From: a virus
Reading direction: 5' to 3' (one strand)
Length of the DNA stretch: 38,356 bases
IMG/VR virus record: IMGVR_UViG_3300019487_000952
Span: 1-38,356 of that record
Shown here: positions 22,737 through 30,900 of the stretch, in pieces
How the letters are laid out: every line of letters starts with the position of its first letter
How positions within the stretch are numbered: the stretch's first letter is position 1
The notes under the pieces: generated by a model
What the model was told of the DNA's origin: nothing
The model's input: the letters and a program-made list of their open reading frames with translations, nothing else
Databases searched by the model: none
Translations under genes and position numbers: made by a program

Positions 22737-25700
22737 AGGTGGCACCGTAGCCGTTAGAGCACCACGAATAGATGTCTTCCGAGTTCAGCGGTCGAGCTAC
22801 GGACAGCCAATAGCATTGGCGTGGGGTCAGCCACGGCTTCCTGGCAATCTACTCTGGTACGGGAATTTTCGCGCCATCCCGCATACCTCGGTAGAGGAAA
22901 GCGGCGGTAAGGGTGGGGGAGGCGTAAGCACCGAAACGACCACTTATACCTATGAGGCAGCGGTGGCGGTCGGGTTTTGCGAAGGCGAGATCACCGGCAT
23001 AGGCTGGATCTGGCGTGGCAAGGAAAAGTTCACCGCGGCAGAGTTGGGATTCTCAGTGTTTGCCGGCGTACCTGAGCAGTCACCGTGGGACTATCTCACG
23101 ACCAACTTTCCTGACCAAGCGATCGGATACGAGGACCTCGCGTTCCTTGCAAACGCCTCGTATCTGCTGACGGAGAACGCCGAGCTTCACAACCACAACG
23201 TCGAAATAAAGGCCAAGTTTCAGCGCGGCAGCGTGGGGTCGCTGGCGAAAACCGTCACGGCCGATCTCAACGCCAACACGCTGAATGCGACCGCTCACGG
23301 CTTCGAGGAAGGATGGATAGTCCGCTTATCGACCACAGGTGTCTTGCCCTACCCGCTCGAGCCGGGGATTGACTACATAGTTCTGAATGCTCTCGCCGAC
23401 AGCTTTCAGCTGACTAACGATTATGGGCAGGAAGCGATCGACCTACAGGCCAGTAACACTGGATCGCACACGGCAACCTTGGGAAGCGGACTGCCGTGGC
23501 CATTTACTGCCAATACGTCGACGGACAAGTTGCTGGCTACCGGGCATCCATTCCTCAACGGTCAGTTCATAAGACTGGATACAACAGGAGTTCTGCCACC
23601 ACCGCTGGTAAATGGCAATTCCTATTATGTAGTCAACAAGACGACGAACGACTTCCAGGTATCACTGACCAGCGGCGGGTCGCCGATCAATCTACTTGAT
23701 TCGAACACGGGGACGCACACGGCCACGCCTTACCGGCTCGACGCGAATCCAAAAGACGTCGTGAACGACGTCCTCACGCATCCTGGCTACGGAGCTGGGT
23801 TTCCGACCTCGAAGATCGCCGATCTCACGCAATACAGCGATTACTGCCTGGCGAACAACATACTGATCTCTCCGGCGCTGATGGAGCAGAGATCAGCAGC
23901 TGAGTTCATCAAGTCGCTCCTTGACATCACCAACTCACAGTCTGTCTGGTCGGATGGGAAGCTCAAGATAGTTCCGTACGGAGACACGGCGGCATCTGGA
24001 AACGGAGTCGCATTCACTCCTGACGTTACGACGCAGTACGACTTGACCGATGACGACTATTGCCCGAATAGCGGCGAACCACCTGTGCGCCAGATACGCA
24101 CCGCGCCGGCAGACGCTTTCAATCAGGTCCAGATAGAGTTTCTCAATCGGCGACTGCAATACAACGTCGATCTCGCGGAGGCCAAGGACCAGGCGAACAT
24201 CGATCTGTACGGGTTGAGGCCAAAGCAGGCAGAGCGTCTCAACGAGATAGTCGAGCCGGACGTTGCGGCGTTTGTTGCCCAGGCCAGGCTGCAGCGCGCC
24301 CTCTACATCCGCAATCTGTGGCGATTCCGGTTGAGCATGAAGTTCTCGGCATTGGAGCCGATGGACATCGTGACGATCACAGAGACGAGAATGGCACTGG
24401 ACAAGTGGCCTGTTCGGATCATGTCCATAGACGAATCCGATGACGGCTATCTGGAAGTCGAGGCGGAGGACTTCCCGATTGGCGTCGCCACGCCGGCAAA
24501 GTTCCAGCGTGAGACAGGCTTGGGGTTCAACGCGAACTACAACGCCGCGCCCGGGGACGTCAACACTCCGGTAATCTTCACCGCTCCCGGAATAGCCACG
24601 GCTACCGGGTTCGAGCTCTGGTGCGCGGTTAGTGGAGCGAGCTCGAATTGGGGCGGGTGCGACGTGTACGTCTCTACCGATGGAGAGACTTACCAGTTCG
24701 TAGGCAAGATCGCCGGGAGGGCTCGTCACGGAGTGGTGCATACTTCTCAGTTTCCATCCGGATCAGATCCCGACACCGTCAACACGCTGAAAGCCGATCT
24801 TGGTGTTAGCCAAGGCACGCTCCTGCCTGGCACGCAGCAGGACGCTGACAACAAGAACACTCTTTGCCTCGTCGGCAGCGAGCTGATCGCCTACTCGGAG
24901 GCCACGCTGACCGCGGCCAACAAGTATGATCTGGACACGTACATTCGGCGTGGCGTCTACAACAGTCCGATCTCGGCTCACAGTGTCGGCACCCGGTTTG
25001 TTCGACTCGACCAGGCGATCTTCAGACACGTTGTGGACGCCACAATGCTGGGCTCGACGATCTTCTTCAAGTTCCCGAGTTTCAATATCTACGGGGGCGG
25101 TGGGAAGCAGGGCGTCGATCAAGTCAGAGCCTACTCGTACGTCGTGCAGCCCAGCCTGTCGTACCCGTCGACGGTGGCCTCACTGTCTGTGTCGCAGAAT
25201 GGCAACGTCGTCGTCTTCCAGTGGCCGCTGATCGATGAAACGAATATCGATGGCTACGATATACGCTTCGTGCCCATCGGTCCTCAGAATCCGACGAGCG
25301 ATGCTGTATGGAACATCGCCTCTGAAGTGACAAGTGTCACTCGTGGGACGCAAATTACCACGGCCAAGGTTCCGCCCGGCAGTTGGACTTTCCTTATCAG
25401 GGCGCGGGACAACAGTGGCAACCAAAGCAGGGCAAGCGCTGTCCGTGACCTGGTCGTCGAATCCGACTTTGATCTGATCAGGCAGTCGAACCAGCAGCCG
25501 CATTGGGTCGGCGCGAAGACTGGATTCGTCAAGCATTGGACCGGTGTACTGGTGCCCGACTCCACAAAGGGGGCAGATGAGCACACGAACGTCGAGCTGT
25601 TCGAGCAGTTCGTCCCATACCCGGTCGCCAGCTGTACCTATGAGTCACCAGAGGTCGATATCGACGCCGACGGCCGGATCCGGATCTGGTCGCAAATAGC

Positions 25701-26130
25701 CGGGCGGTTGCGCTCTGACGTCTCAGGCGTTGTAGCCCCGCACACCGAGATCGACTATCGCGTCCTCAGCGGCGCATACGATGGATTCCAGCCCTGGACG
25801 ATAGGCGAAGTCGACGCCCGCTTCATAAAGTTCCGCCTGGTGCTTGATACTTCCGACGGCAAGGCGATCATCACGGAGTTTGGCAACGTCGCTGACGCGC
25901 TCGAGCGCGAGGAAGTGGTCAGTGGCATCAGCATCGGAGCCAGCGGCACGCCGATATCGTTCGCAACACCATTCTTCAACGTGCCCTACATCACGTTTGA
26001 ACCCGACGAATCGACGCCCAAGATAGCGACCATAACTGTTCCAACGAAGACCGGCTTTACCGGACACCTCTACAACACGTCCGGGACGCAGGTCGGCGGC
26101 ACGGGCAAATACACGGCAAAAGGAGTCTGA
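22726..26130 (+). CDS. Large tail tip/host-specificity-type protein with two inserted domains
   Basis: Protein of 1134 residues; ATG at 22726 lies within the peptidase gene. The N-terminal part (QPIALAWGQPRLPGNLLWYGN, then AVAVGFCEGEITGIG) and DANPKDVVNDVLTHPGYGAGF are marks of large J-like tip proteins. Between these halves (nt 23248-23735, residues about 174-337) sit two copies of the domain also found in the hub. Residues about 808-905 are FN3-like (VVVFQWPLIDETNIDGYDI and TFLIRARDNSGNQS). The C-terminal 230 residues are beta-rich and may contact fibres or receptor. It forms the end of the tail and probably helps decide host range. Confidence 0.85.
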   Translation: MFGKGGTVAVRAPRIDVFRVQRSSYGQPIALAWGQPRLPGNLLWYGNFRAIPHTSVEESGGKGGGGVSTETTTYTYEAAVAVGFCEGEITGIGWIWRGKEKFTAAELGFSVFAGVPEQSPWDYLTTNFPDQAIGYEDLAFLANASYLLTENAELHNHNVEIKAKFQRGSVGSLAKTVTADLNANTLNATAHGFEEGWIVRLSTTGVLPYPLEPGIDYIVLNALADSFQLTNDYGQEAIDLQASNTGSHTATLGSGLPWPFTANTSTDKLLATGHPFLNGQFIRLDTTGVLPPPLVNGNSYYVVNKTTNDFQVSLTSGGSPINLLDSNTGTHTATPYRLDANPKDVVNDVLTHPGYGAGFPTSKIADLTQYSDYCLANNILISPALMEQRSAAEFIKSLLDITNSQSVWSDGKLKIVPYGDTAASGNGVAFTPDVTTQYDLTDDDYCPNSGEPPVRQIRTAPADAFNQVQIEFLNRRLQYNVDLAEAKDQANIDLYGLRPKQAERLNEIVEPDVAAFVAQARLQRALYIRNLWRFRLSMKFSALEPMDIVTITETRMALDKWPVRIMSIDESDDGYLEVEAEDFPIGVATPAKFQRETGLGFNANYNAAPGDVNTPVIFTAPGIATATGFELWCAVSGASSNWGGCDVYVSTDGETYQFVGKIAGRARHGVVHTSQFPSGSDPDTVNTLKADLGVSQGTLLPGTQQDADNKNTLCLVGSELIAYSEATLTAANKYDLDTYIRRGVYNSPISAHSVGTRFVRLDQAIFRHVVDATMLGSTIFFKFPSFNIYGGGGKQGVDQVRAYSYVVQPSLSYPSTVASLSVSQNGNVVVFQWPLIDETNIDGYDIRFVPIGPQNPTSDAVWNIASEVTSVTRGTQITTAKVPPGSWTFLIRARDNSGNQSRASAVRDLVVESDFDLIRQSNQQPHWVGAKTGFVKHWTGVLVPDSTKGADEHTNVELFEQFVPYPVASCTYESPEVDIDADGRIRIWSQIAGRLRSDVSGVVAPHTEIDYRVLSGAYDGFQPWTIGEVDARFIKFRLVLDTSDGKAIITEFGNVADALEREEVVSGISIGASGTPISFATPFFNVPYITFEPDESTPKIATITVPTKTGFTGHLYNTSGTQVGGTGKYTAKGV
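23248..23487 (+). repeat. Inserted domain, copy 2 (in the tip protein)
   Basis: Pattern NTLNATAHGFEEGWIV, TGVLPYPLEPGIDYIVLNA, DSFQLTNDYG and NTGSHTATL. It aligns with copy 1 of the hub and is followed directly by copy 3. Confidence 0.68.
23500..23735 (+). repeat. Inserted domain, copy 3 (in the tip protein)
   Basis: Pattern DKLLATGHPFLNGQFI, TGVLPPPLVNGNSYYVVNK, NDFQVSLTSGGSPINL and NTGTHTATP. In its YYVV and NDFQVSLT segments it is closer to copy 1 in the hub protein than to its neighbour copy 2. Confidence 0.68.
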
Positions 26131-26134
26131 TCAA

Positions 26135-27235
26135 GTGGAGTTCATTCAGCCGGACTACACGACCCAAAGCGGGACGGCCTACCCTCTCGCCATAGACGCG
26201 GCAGTTGCGGCGCTCAAGAACGCAACCATGTTCATGTCGTTGCGAAACAACATCGAGATGAGCAACCCGAAGAACTTCGCGCTCAACGCGATCATGGCGG
26301 TGCCGGCATTCGGGAACGCGCTTGTTGCGGTTGGCGCAGCCGACGGCACGGACGCCTATATCGTCACACTGACCGGGCCGTTCTACGAGACGGCAACCTG
26401 GACTGAGCGATCCAACCCCAAGAACTTCGCACTCAATGACGTGGCCTGGTCCGGGGATGCTGGATCCTTGATAGTGGCGGTTGGCGCAGCCGACGGCACG
26501 GATGCGTACATAGTCACGTCTCCGACTGGCACGAGCTGGACCGAGCGCTCCAATCCGAAGAACTTTGCGCTGAACGCCGTGCATGGCAGGGTCGGCACGG
26601 CGCTGGTAGTCGCCGTCGGCGCAGCCGACGGCACGGACGCATACATCATAACGTCGACAGACGCCGTCTCCTGGACGGAGAGATCCAATCCGAAGAACTT
26701 CGCGCTCAACGATATCGTCTGGTCGGAAGAACTGTCACTGTGGGTAGCCGTCGGCGCAGCGGACGGGACCGATGCCTACATCGTGACCTCGCCAAACGGC
26801 ACGACGTGGACTGAGAGGGCGAACCCGAAGAACGTGACGCTCAACGCGGTTGCGTGGTCGCCGGAGCTCGGGCTGCTCGTGGCTGTTGGACAGAACGATG
26901 GGACCGACGCCTATGTAATCACGTCGCCGGATGGCATCACCTGGACCGAGCGGGCATGTGGCAAGGCGTCAACCGCTTTGAACGACGTCATCTGGTGCGG
27001 TCAGAACGAACCCTATTCGCAGGGACGCAGTTATTTCCTCGCGGTGGGCGCAGCATCTGGTACAGCCGGGAGAGCTTCAGTATCATTCGACGGCCTTTCA
27101 TGGACCGACGTAGATATCACGATGGTGTTCGGGAAGGACGCGGTCTTGAACGGCGTACTGTTCGAGCAGCTGGTGATGTTGGTTGGGTCGTCGGATGGTG
27201 CCGACGCCTACATCGTTCGTACTTTGAGGAGCTGA
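26135..27235 (+). CDS. Seven-repeat beta-propeller-like protein, candidate receptor binder
   Basis: GTG at 26135 with ribosome site AAGGAG; 366 residues. After a 42-residue N-terminal segment come seven repeats of about 45 residues. The first five read (S/A)NPKNxxLN, then VAVGAADGTDAYI, then TSPxGTxWTER. The last two are more diverged (ACGKASTALNDVIW and FGKDAVLNGVLF). Seven such units with W and DG turns suggest a seven-bladed propeller like the BNR/Asp-box folds. It lies straight after the tip gene, the usual place for a receptor-binding protein or fibre, and the N-terminal 40 residues may anchor it. No sialidase active site is claimed. Confidence 0.75.
   Translation: MEFIQPDYTTQSGTAYPLAIDAAVAALKNATMFMSLRNNIEMSNPKNFALNAIMAVPAFGNALVAVGAADGTDAYIVTLTGPFYETATWTERSNPKNFALNDVAWSGDAGSLIVAVGAADGTDAYIVTSPTGTSWTERSNPKNFALNAVHGRVGTALVVAVGAADGTDAYIITSTDAVSWTERSNPKNFALNDIVWSEELSLWVAVGAADGTDAYIVTSPNGTTWTERANPKNVTLNAVAWSPELGLLVAVGQNDGTDAYVITSPDGITWTERACGKASTALNDVIWCGQNEPYSQGRSYFLAVGAASGTAGRASVSFDGLSWTDVDITMVFGKDAVLNGVLFEQLVMLVGSSDGADAYIVRTLRS
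26261..27232 (+). repeat. Seven tandem coding repeats of about 135-150 bases
   Basis: A near-identical core (GTTGGCGCAGCCGACGGCAC and variants) recurs at about 26330, 26480, 26615 and 26750, with a weaker match at 26885. Spacing is about 150, 135, 135 and 135 bases. The last two units are diverged at the DNA level. Conservation at the nucleotide level hints at recent duplication or gene conversion. Confidence 0.75.
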
Positions 27236-27643
27236 GTGGACGCTATACCCGAAGAGATTACCTGGCATAAGGAAGTCATCCTACACGTTGCCTCGGAGCA
27301 CCTTGGTGGATCCACGGAGTTCAAGGAACTCAACCCTGGCATTGGATTACGAGTCAGGGAAGGTGACCGACAGATGTTCATGACGGTCGGAGTCTTCCAG
27401 AATTCTATCGATCGCACATCCGTATACGCGGCAGCGGTCTACGACTTTGCGCGGTCCCAGCGTCTGACTGCGGCGATAGGAGTCGGGGCGCTCACTGGAT
27501 ACCTTATCCCCGTCACTTTGATGGTCCCACTCGAGGTGCGAGTCAAAGTTTTCGAGAAGTGGTCAGTCGCAGTGCAGTTTCTGCCAAAGGCCAACAGCCA
27601 GACTGACAATGTCGTGGGGATGTCAGTAGTAAAGCGATTCTGA
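27236..27643 (+). CDS. Small beta-barrel-like protein, unknown
   Basis: GTG at 27236 directly follows the preceding TGA; 135 residues. The sequence alternates in strands: LNPGIGLRVREGDRQMFMTVG, FQNSIDRTSVYAAAVYDFA, LTAAIGVGALTGYLIPVT, then SVAVQFLPKANSQTDNVVG and a final VKRF with terminal Phe. A C-terminal Phe and alternating strands are typical of outer-membrane or PagP-like barrels. There is no signal peptide, so it may instead be a virion or soluble protein. Phage proteins of this shape are known to me only as hypothetical. It is the last gene before the terminator at 27668. Confidence 0.7.
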   Translation: MDAIPEEITWHKEVILHVASEHLGGSTEFKELNPGIGLRVREGDRQMFMTVGVFQNSIDRTSVYAAAVYDFARSQRLTAAIGVGALTGYLIPVTLMVPLEVRVKVFEKWSVAVQFLPKANSQTDNVVGMSVVKRF

Positions 27644-27667
27644 AAAAAGGGGAAAAAGACACCCGAG

Positions 27668-27696
27668 AAAAAAGCCCGCTTCCTGCGGGCTTTTTT
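27668..27696. terminator. Strong bidirectional rho-independent terminator
   Basis: AAAAAAGCCCGC (27668-27679), a 5-base loop TTCCT, and GCGGGCTTTTTT (27685-27696). The stem is perfect and has A and T tracts on both sides, so it can stop transcription from either direction. It separates the tail genes from the lysis genes. Confidence 0.92.
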
Positions 27697-27725
27697 GTTT
27701 CCCGCGAACATAGGAGATTTCGACC

Positions 27726-28109
27726 ATGATCGAGAAACCAGACGAACCGAGTTTGTTCATTGCTGTGATCTACGCGCTATCCGCTATCACAGGCGGTCTC
27801 GGTGGCTGCGCCGTGTGGGCATTCAGCGTCAGCCGGGCGAAGAAGCATACAGTCTTTCTCCTGGCGTACCTGATACTTGGGTTCATCTCCGGCCTGGCCG
27901 TGGCCGCGGTCATGGCTATCGTCCGGGAGTGGTCACTACATCAGGTCATCCTCTACAGTTTGGTCTCTGGCATCGCCGTTACTCTGGTTGCGTTGGGTAT
28001 CAACTTCGGTGCCGGCGTGACGCTGCGATACCGAAACTTCGAAGCGAAGTTCACATTACGGCATCCCAACGAAGATCGCAGGAAAACAGACAACGGCGGC
28101 TCGAGCTAA
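27726..28109 (+). CDS. Holin-like protein with three membrane segments
   Basis: ATG at 27726 with AGGAGA upstream; 127 residues. Three hydrophobic segments at about 11-33, 43-65 and 72-96 (FIAVIYALSAITGGLGGCAVW, VFLLAYLILGFISGLAVAAVM, VILYSLVSGIAVTLVALGI) are followed by a charged tail. This is the topology of class I holins. It is the first gene after the terminator and leads the lysis cassette. Holins make the hole that lets the endolysin reach the wall. A second membrane protein at 29595 is an alternative holin. Confidence 0.65.
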   Translation: MIEKPDEPSLFIAVIYALSAITGGLGGCAVWAFSVSRAKKHTVFLLAYLILGFISGLAVAAVMAIVREWSLHQVILYSLVSGIAVTLVALGINFGAGVTLRYRNFEAKFTLRHPNEDRRKTDNGGSS

Positions 28110-28202
28110 AACGCCGGTCTCCCAAAACATACCCAGCCTCGGGATTTTTCTTTATCGCGGCAATTGCTGCGAGGGCATCGTTCGTTTCGGAGGTCAGACA
28201 AA

Positions 28203-28580
28203 ATGAAACGCCTGACAGAAGTGTTTCATGGCATAGACTGGATCGGCGTGATTGCTTTTGCCTTGGTGGCGCAGCTCATGATTTTCGCGCAACCAGTGAT
28301 CGCTGACCCGGGAGCCAGCGGCGAGCGCTGTGAGGACTGGCGCAATGGAGCGGAGGTCATTTTCCATTTTCGCCAAAACGACATCATTGAGAACCACGTC
28401 CGGATCATCCTATTCAAGACCCTTGACATGCCGACGCCTGTTCAGAACCGCGTCAGCCGGATCATCGACGAAGCGTACAAGTGGAGCGGGCAAGACTTCG
28501 GCCAATACATCGTCGATCTGTGCGGCAAAGCGTGGATTCCAGACGAAGAGGCCGCGCAGGCGGAACCCGAATCGCCATAG
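28203..28580 (+). CDS. Unknown membrane-anchored or exported protein
   Basis: ATG at 28203 is chosen for the GGAGG ribosome site at 28187; 125 residues. A hydrophobic segment at about 11-29 (WIGVIAFALVAQLMIFAQPVIA) ends in a signal-peptidase-like ADPG. The rest is predicted periplasmic, with two Cys (GERCEDW and DLCGKAW) that may form a disulphide. It lies between the holin-like gene and the HExxH gene, so it may belong to lysis. The family is not recognised. Confidence 0.65.
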   Translation: MKRLTEVFHGIDWIGVIAFALVAQLMIFAQPVIADPGASGERCEDWRNGAEVIFHFRQNDIIENHVRIILFKTLDMPTPVQNRVSRIIDEAYKWSGQDFGQYIVDLCGKAWIPDEEAAQAEPESP

Positions 28581-28584
28581 GCAA

Positions 28585-28902
28585 ATGGACTGCCTTTCGG
28601 CAGCGGTGCTCGCCCTTCAGTTGATGGGCATGACGCTGCAGACCATACCCGCGGTCGGAGTCGGGCCTGAGTTCTCGCGCGGCGGATACACAAACTACAA
28701 CGGGCATGGCGTCGTGATCATCCGCGACGCTCAGGACTGTTACACGCTCGCGCACGAGCTAATTCACCACTACCAGACCGAGAGGTTAGGCTGGACCGAG
28801 GACGGGCGCGAAGTCTGGAAGCGCGAACAGGACGCGGCGCGGCTCACGATGCTGGCCGCAATCGCATACCGCACGCGCACCGGAGAGGAGTTGAACCAAT
28901 GA
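28585..28902 (+). CDS. Small HExxH zinc-peptidase-like protein in the lysis cassette
   Basis: ATG at 28585, four bases after the previous stop, fits reinitiation; 105 residues. YTLAHELIHHYQ (about residues 52-63) is a clear HExxH zinc site, and a Trp/Glu-rich segment with DGREVWKREQDAA follows that could give the third ligand. The N-terminus (CLSAAVLALQLMGMTLQTI) is hydrophobic but not a clean signal. It overlaps the amidase gene start (ATGA at 28899). It may cleave a protein or peptide in the envelope, or simply resemble a gluzincin. No substrate is suggested by the sequence. Confidence 0.68.
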   Translation: MDCLSAAVLALQLMGMTLQTIPAVGVGPEFSRGGYTNYNGHGVVIIRDAQDCYTLAHELIHHYQTERLGWTEDGREVWKREQDAARLTMLAAIAYRTRTGEELNQ

Positions 28903-29504
28903 TTACCAGGCCAATCACCGCCGTAGTCATTCACTGCTCGGCGACGGAGGACGGCAAGTGGGTATCTATCGAGGATATCGACCGCATGCACGCGGAGCCC
29001 CTCATAGACTCCAAGAACGGCATGGTGCTGCGCCCGCACCGCATGCAGCGCAGCGCCGACTGGATCGCACGCTTCAACCCGAAGATCAAGCACTGCGGCT
29101 ACCACCGCGTAATAGACCGCAACGGAGTGGTCAATCCCGGACGGCACTACGACGAGATCGGCGCCCACGTCCAGGGCAGCAACGCGAAGTCGATTGGAAT
29201 TTGCATGATCGGGACCACCAAATTCAACTACCAGCAGTGGCTGTCGCTGAAGTGGACGGTGATAGCCATCGTGCGCGAGCTCGTAGCACGCCATCTGCCA
29301 AAAGAGAGGATTGAGACCACGGAGGACGCGACCGACGCCGCCAAGCGCATGGGGGTAACTATCTGTGGCCACCGCGACTTCTCTCCGGACAAAGATGGCG
29401 ACGGCGTCATCGAGCCCTGGGAATGGATGAAGACTTGCCCGGGCTTCGACGTCGCCGACTGGATGCGGAATGACATGAAGCCGCTGAATGAACACCAGTC
29501 CTGA
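28899..29504 (+). CDS. N-acetylmuramoyl-L-alanine amidase (endolysin)
   Basis: ATG at 28899 overlaps the previous stop (ATGA); 201 residues. AVVIHCSATEDG (about 8-19) carries the first zinc His, CGYHRVIDRNG (about 66-76) and GICMIG (about 104-109) follow, and GHRDFSPDKDGDG (about 156-168) with TCPGFDV carries the last zinc ligands, as in Amidase_2 enzymes of the T7 lysozyme type. It cuts the bond between MurNAc and L-alanine. DKDGDGVIEPWEW inside the zinc loop resembles an EF-hand-like calcium turn. There is no signal peptide, so it needs a holin. The gene is complete. Confidence 0.92.
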   Translation: MITRPITAVVIHCSATEDGKWVSIEDIDRMHAEPLIDSKNGMVLRPHRMQRSADWIARFNPKIKHCGYHRVIDRNGVVNPGRHYDEIGAHVQGSNAKSIGICMIGTTKFNYQQWLSLKWTVIAIVRELVARHLPKERIETTEDATDAAKRMGVTICGHRDFSPDKDGDGVIEPWEWMKTCPGFDVADWMRNDMKPLNEHQS

Positions 29505-29594
29505 TTGGGCTTGGGCTGGGAAAATGTTGGCCGCTAAGAACGTGTGGCGGCACCGCGCGCCGCCGGCTGCGGCAGATCACCGGAGGTAAAAACG

Positions 29595-30002
29595 ATGACT
29601 CCTCTCTTCAAGATGGTTCTCGTCGCACTCATTCTGTTAGTCACCAGCATCGGAATCGCTGCCGCGGAAGGTGGTTTGATCCCGGAGGATCCGACGCAGC
29701 TAGTCAAGCTCCTGGTCTTCTGGCCGTCGACCAAGCCGGAATACGTGTTCCTGGCGTGTGCCTGGGCCGGCATCCTGGCTCATTGGGCCAACTCCCGGCG
29801 CAAGAAAACCCTTCGCGTATCCTTGAGCAGCTACCTGCTTCAGACCTACAAGGGGCGCTCGCTGGCCACCGTGGTCGTCATCTACGTGGCGGTCATGGGT
29901 CTTCTCATGGCTGGGGTCGCCAAGGACGCGGCTCTGCCCGGCGCCGCGATCGGCGGCGTGGCCGTGGGCTGGGTAATCGACAGCCTGATCAACAAGGGTT
30001 AG
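29595..30002 (+). CDS. Membrane protein, possible second holin or antiholin
   Basis: ATG at 29595 is chosen for the CGGAGG site at 29581; 135 residues. An N-terminal hydrophobic segment ending in AAAEGG (about 5-25) may be a signal or first membrane helix. Further segments lie at about 50-62 (YVFLACAWAGILAHW) and 90-112 (LATVVVIYVAVMGLLMAGV), followed by a Gly/Ala-rich end. The position between amidase and spanin genes fits a holin or a regulator of lysis time. Which of this and the 27726 protein is the true holin cannot be told here. Confidence 0.65.
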   Translation: MTPLFKMVLVALILLVTSIGIAAAEGGLIPEDPTQLVKLLVFWPSTKPEYVFLACAWAGILAHWANSRRKKTLRVSLSSYLLQTYKGRSLATVVVIYVAVMGLLMAGVAKDAALPGAAIGGVAVGWVIDSLINKG

Positions 30003-30004
30003 CG

Positions 30005-30301
30005 ATGAACGGCCGACGCGTTTATGCGGGCGAGGAGGGCCACCTTCGGCTGGCGCCCGGAGACTACGGTCAAGACAACCGCGGCGTCTGGCAAGCCAGA
30101 CCGCCGGCGATGGTGATTGACGGCGCCACGAGCCGCGAGCACCCCCTGTCGGGCTCGCTCGAGCACCACGAAGTCGTGGAGCACGAGGACGGGACCATCA
30201 CCGTGTCGCCCTCGATCCTGATCAGATACCCGTGGGGCTCGCCGCCGCGCGAGATCCAGTGGCACGGCTATCTGGAGCGCGGTGTCTGGAGGCAGGTATG
30301 A
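30005..30301 (+). CDS. Hypothetical lysis-region protein
   Basis: ATG at 30005, two bases after the preceding stop, with 98 residues. The protein is soluble and has SPSILIRYPWG (about 68-78) and WHGYLERGVWRQ at the end, recalling the tail of small DUF6527-type phage proteins but without their Cys residues. The spanin gene starts in an ATGA overlap at 30298, so translation is coupled. No function can be given. Confidence 0.65.
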   Translation: MNGRRVYAGEEGHLRLAPGDYGQDNRGVWQARPPAMVIDGATSREHPLSGSLEHHEVVEHEDGTITVSPSILIRYPWGSPPREIQWHGYLERGVWRQV

Positions 30302-30900
30302 TCCCATTTGCTAGACCATGGCGATCGGAGCCATCGCATTCGCTTTTGGAGGCATCATCTGGTTCTACGAGCGTGTTCGCCATCGCGCTCGCCGTCACGC
30401 TCGCTTTTGGCGGCATCGGCTGGTACAAGTACCGCGGCGAGCAGCTAGAGTTCAGCCGGTACAGGGAATCGCAAGCACGGCTCGTCACCATCCAGCAGGA
30501 AGCCATCATCGAGGAACGCGAACGGGTGGACGAGATCAGCCGCAGTGCCGTCAATCTCTACCACGCCGGCCAGAAAGCCACGGAGGAACGCAATGCGCCG
30601 CACATCGCTGCTCTTGAGTCTCTTAACCGCGCTTATCGTGAGCGCCTGCGCGACTACCAGGGAACTGGCAGCGGTGCCTTGTCCGGCGCCGCCACAGCCG
30701 CCGGCGGAGCTGATGCAACCGCCTGCCACGACCAGCTACAGCGAGTCACTGCAGCAGCTGCGGGAGTCACTGCGGCAGCTGAGCGAGTCGCTCGGGATCT
30801 CGCCGGCGCCGAGCTCGCCCTGAGCCGGCTGGTCCAGCTCCAGGGGTGGGCCGGGGAGGTCGGGGAGGTGAAGCCTGGCAACCGGGGGGTCGATCCTTGA
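30298..30900 (+). CDS. Rz-like inner-membrane spanin
   Basis: ATG at 30298 is chosen for the ATGA overlap; 200 residues. A single membrane helix near residues 27-44 (VFAIALAVTLAFGGIGWY) precedes a charged coiled coil (about 47-110: EQLEFSRYRESQARLVTIQ and IIEERERVDEISRSAV) and a later Ala-rich helix. This is the i-spanin plan. An Rz1-like lipoprotein is read from the +1 frame within it at 30593-30823. The pair spans the periplasm and fuses the two membranes at the last step of lysis, which implies a host with an outer membrane. Confidence 0.83.
   Translation: MIPFARPWRSEPSHSLLEASSGSTSVFAIALAVTLAFGGIGWYKYRGEQLEFSRYRESQARLVTIQQEAIIEERERVDEISRSAVNLYHAGQKATEERNAPHIAALESLNRAYRERLRDYQGTGSGALSGAATAAGGADATACHDQLQRVTAAAAGVTAAAERVARDLAGAELALSRLVQLQGWAGEVGEVKPGNRGVDP
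30593..30823 (+). CDS. Rz1-like outer-membrane spanin lipoprotein, nested in Rz
   Basis: ATG at 30593 with GGAGGA upstream; 76 residues wholly inside the Rz gene in another frame. MRRTSLLLSLLTALIVSAC is a lipoprotein signal with lipobox VSAC, the Cys becoming the lipid-bearing first residue. The mature part is Pro-rich (CPAPPQPPAELMQPP) and then helical, as in Rz1. Nested spanin genes are well known from lambda relatives. Confidence 0.85.
   Translation: MRRTSLLLSLLTALIVSACATTRELAAVPCPAPPQPPAELMQPPATTSYSESLQQLRESLRQLSESLGISPAPSSP

Noticed and set aside
26261-27232. Regular DNA repeats that could suggest CRISPR
   Set aside because: Units are multiples of three, lie within one open frame and encode propeller-like repeats. 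No short palindromic repeat with unique spacers is seen.
20518-27235. Diversity-generating retroelement acting on the tail proteins
   Set aside because: No reverse transcriptase or template repeat is seen, and the repeats do not show A-specific variation.
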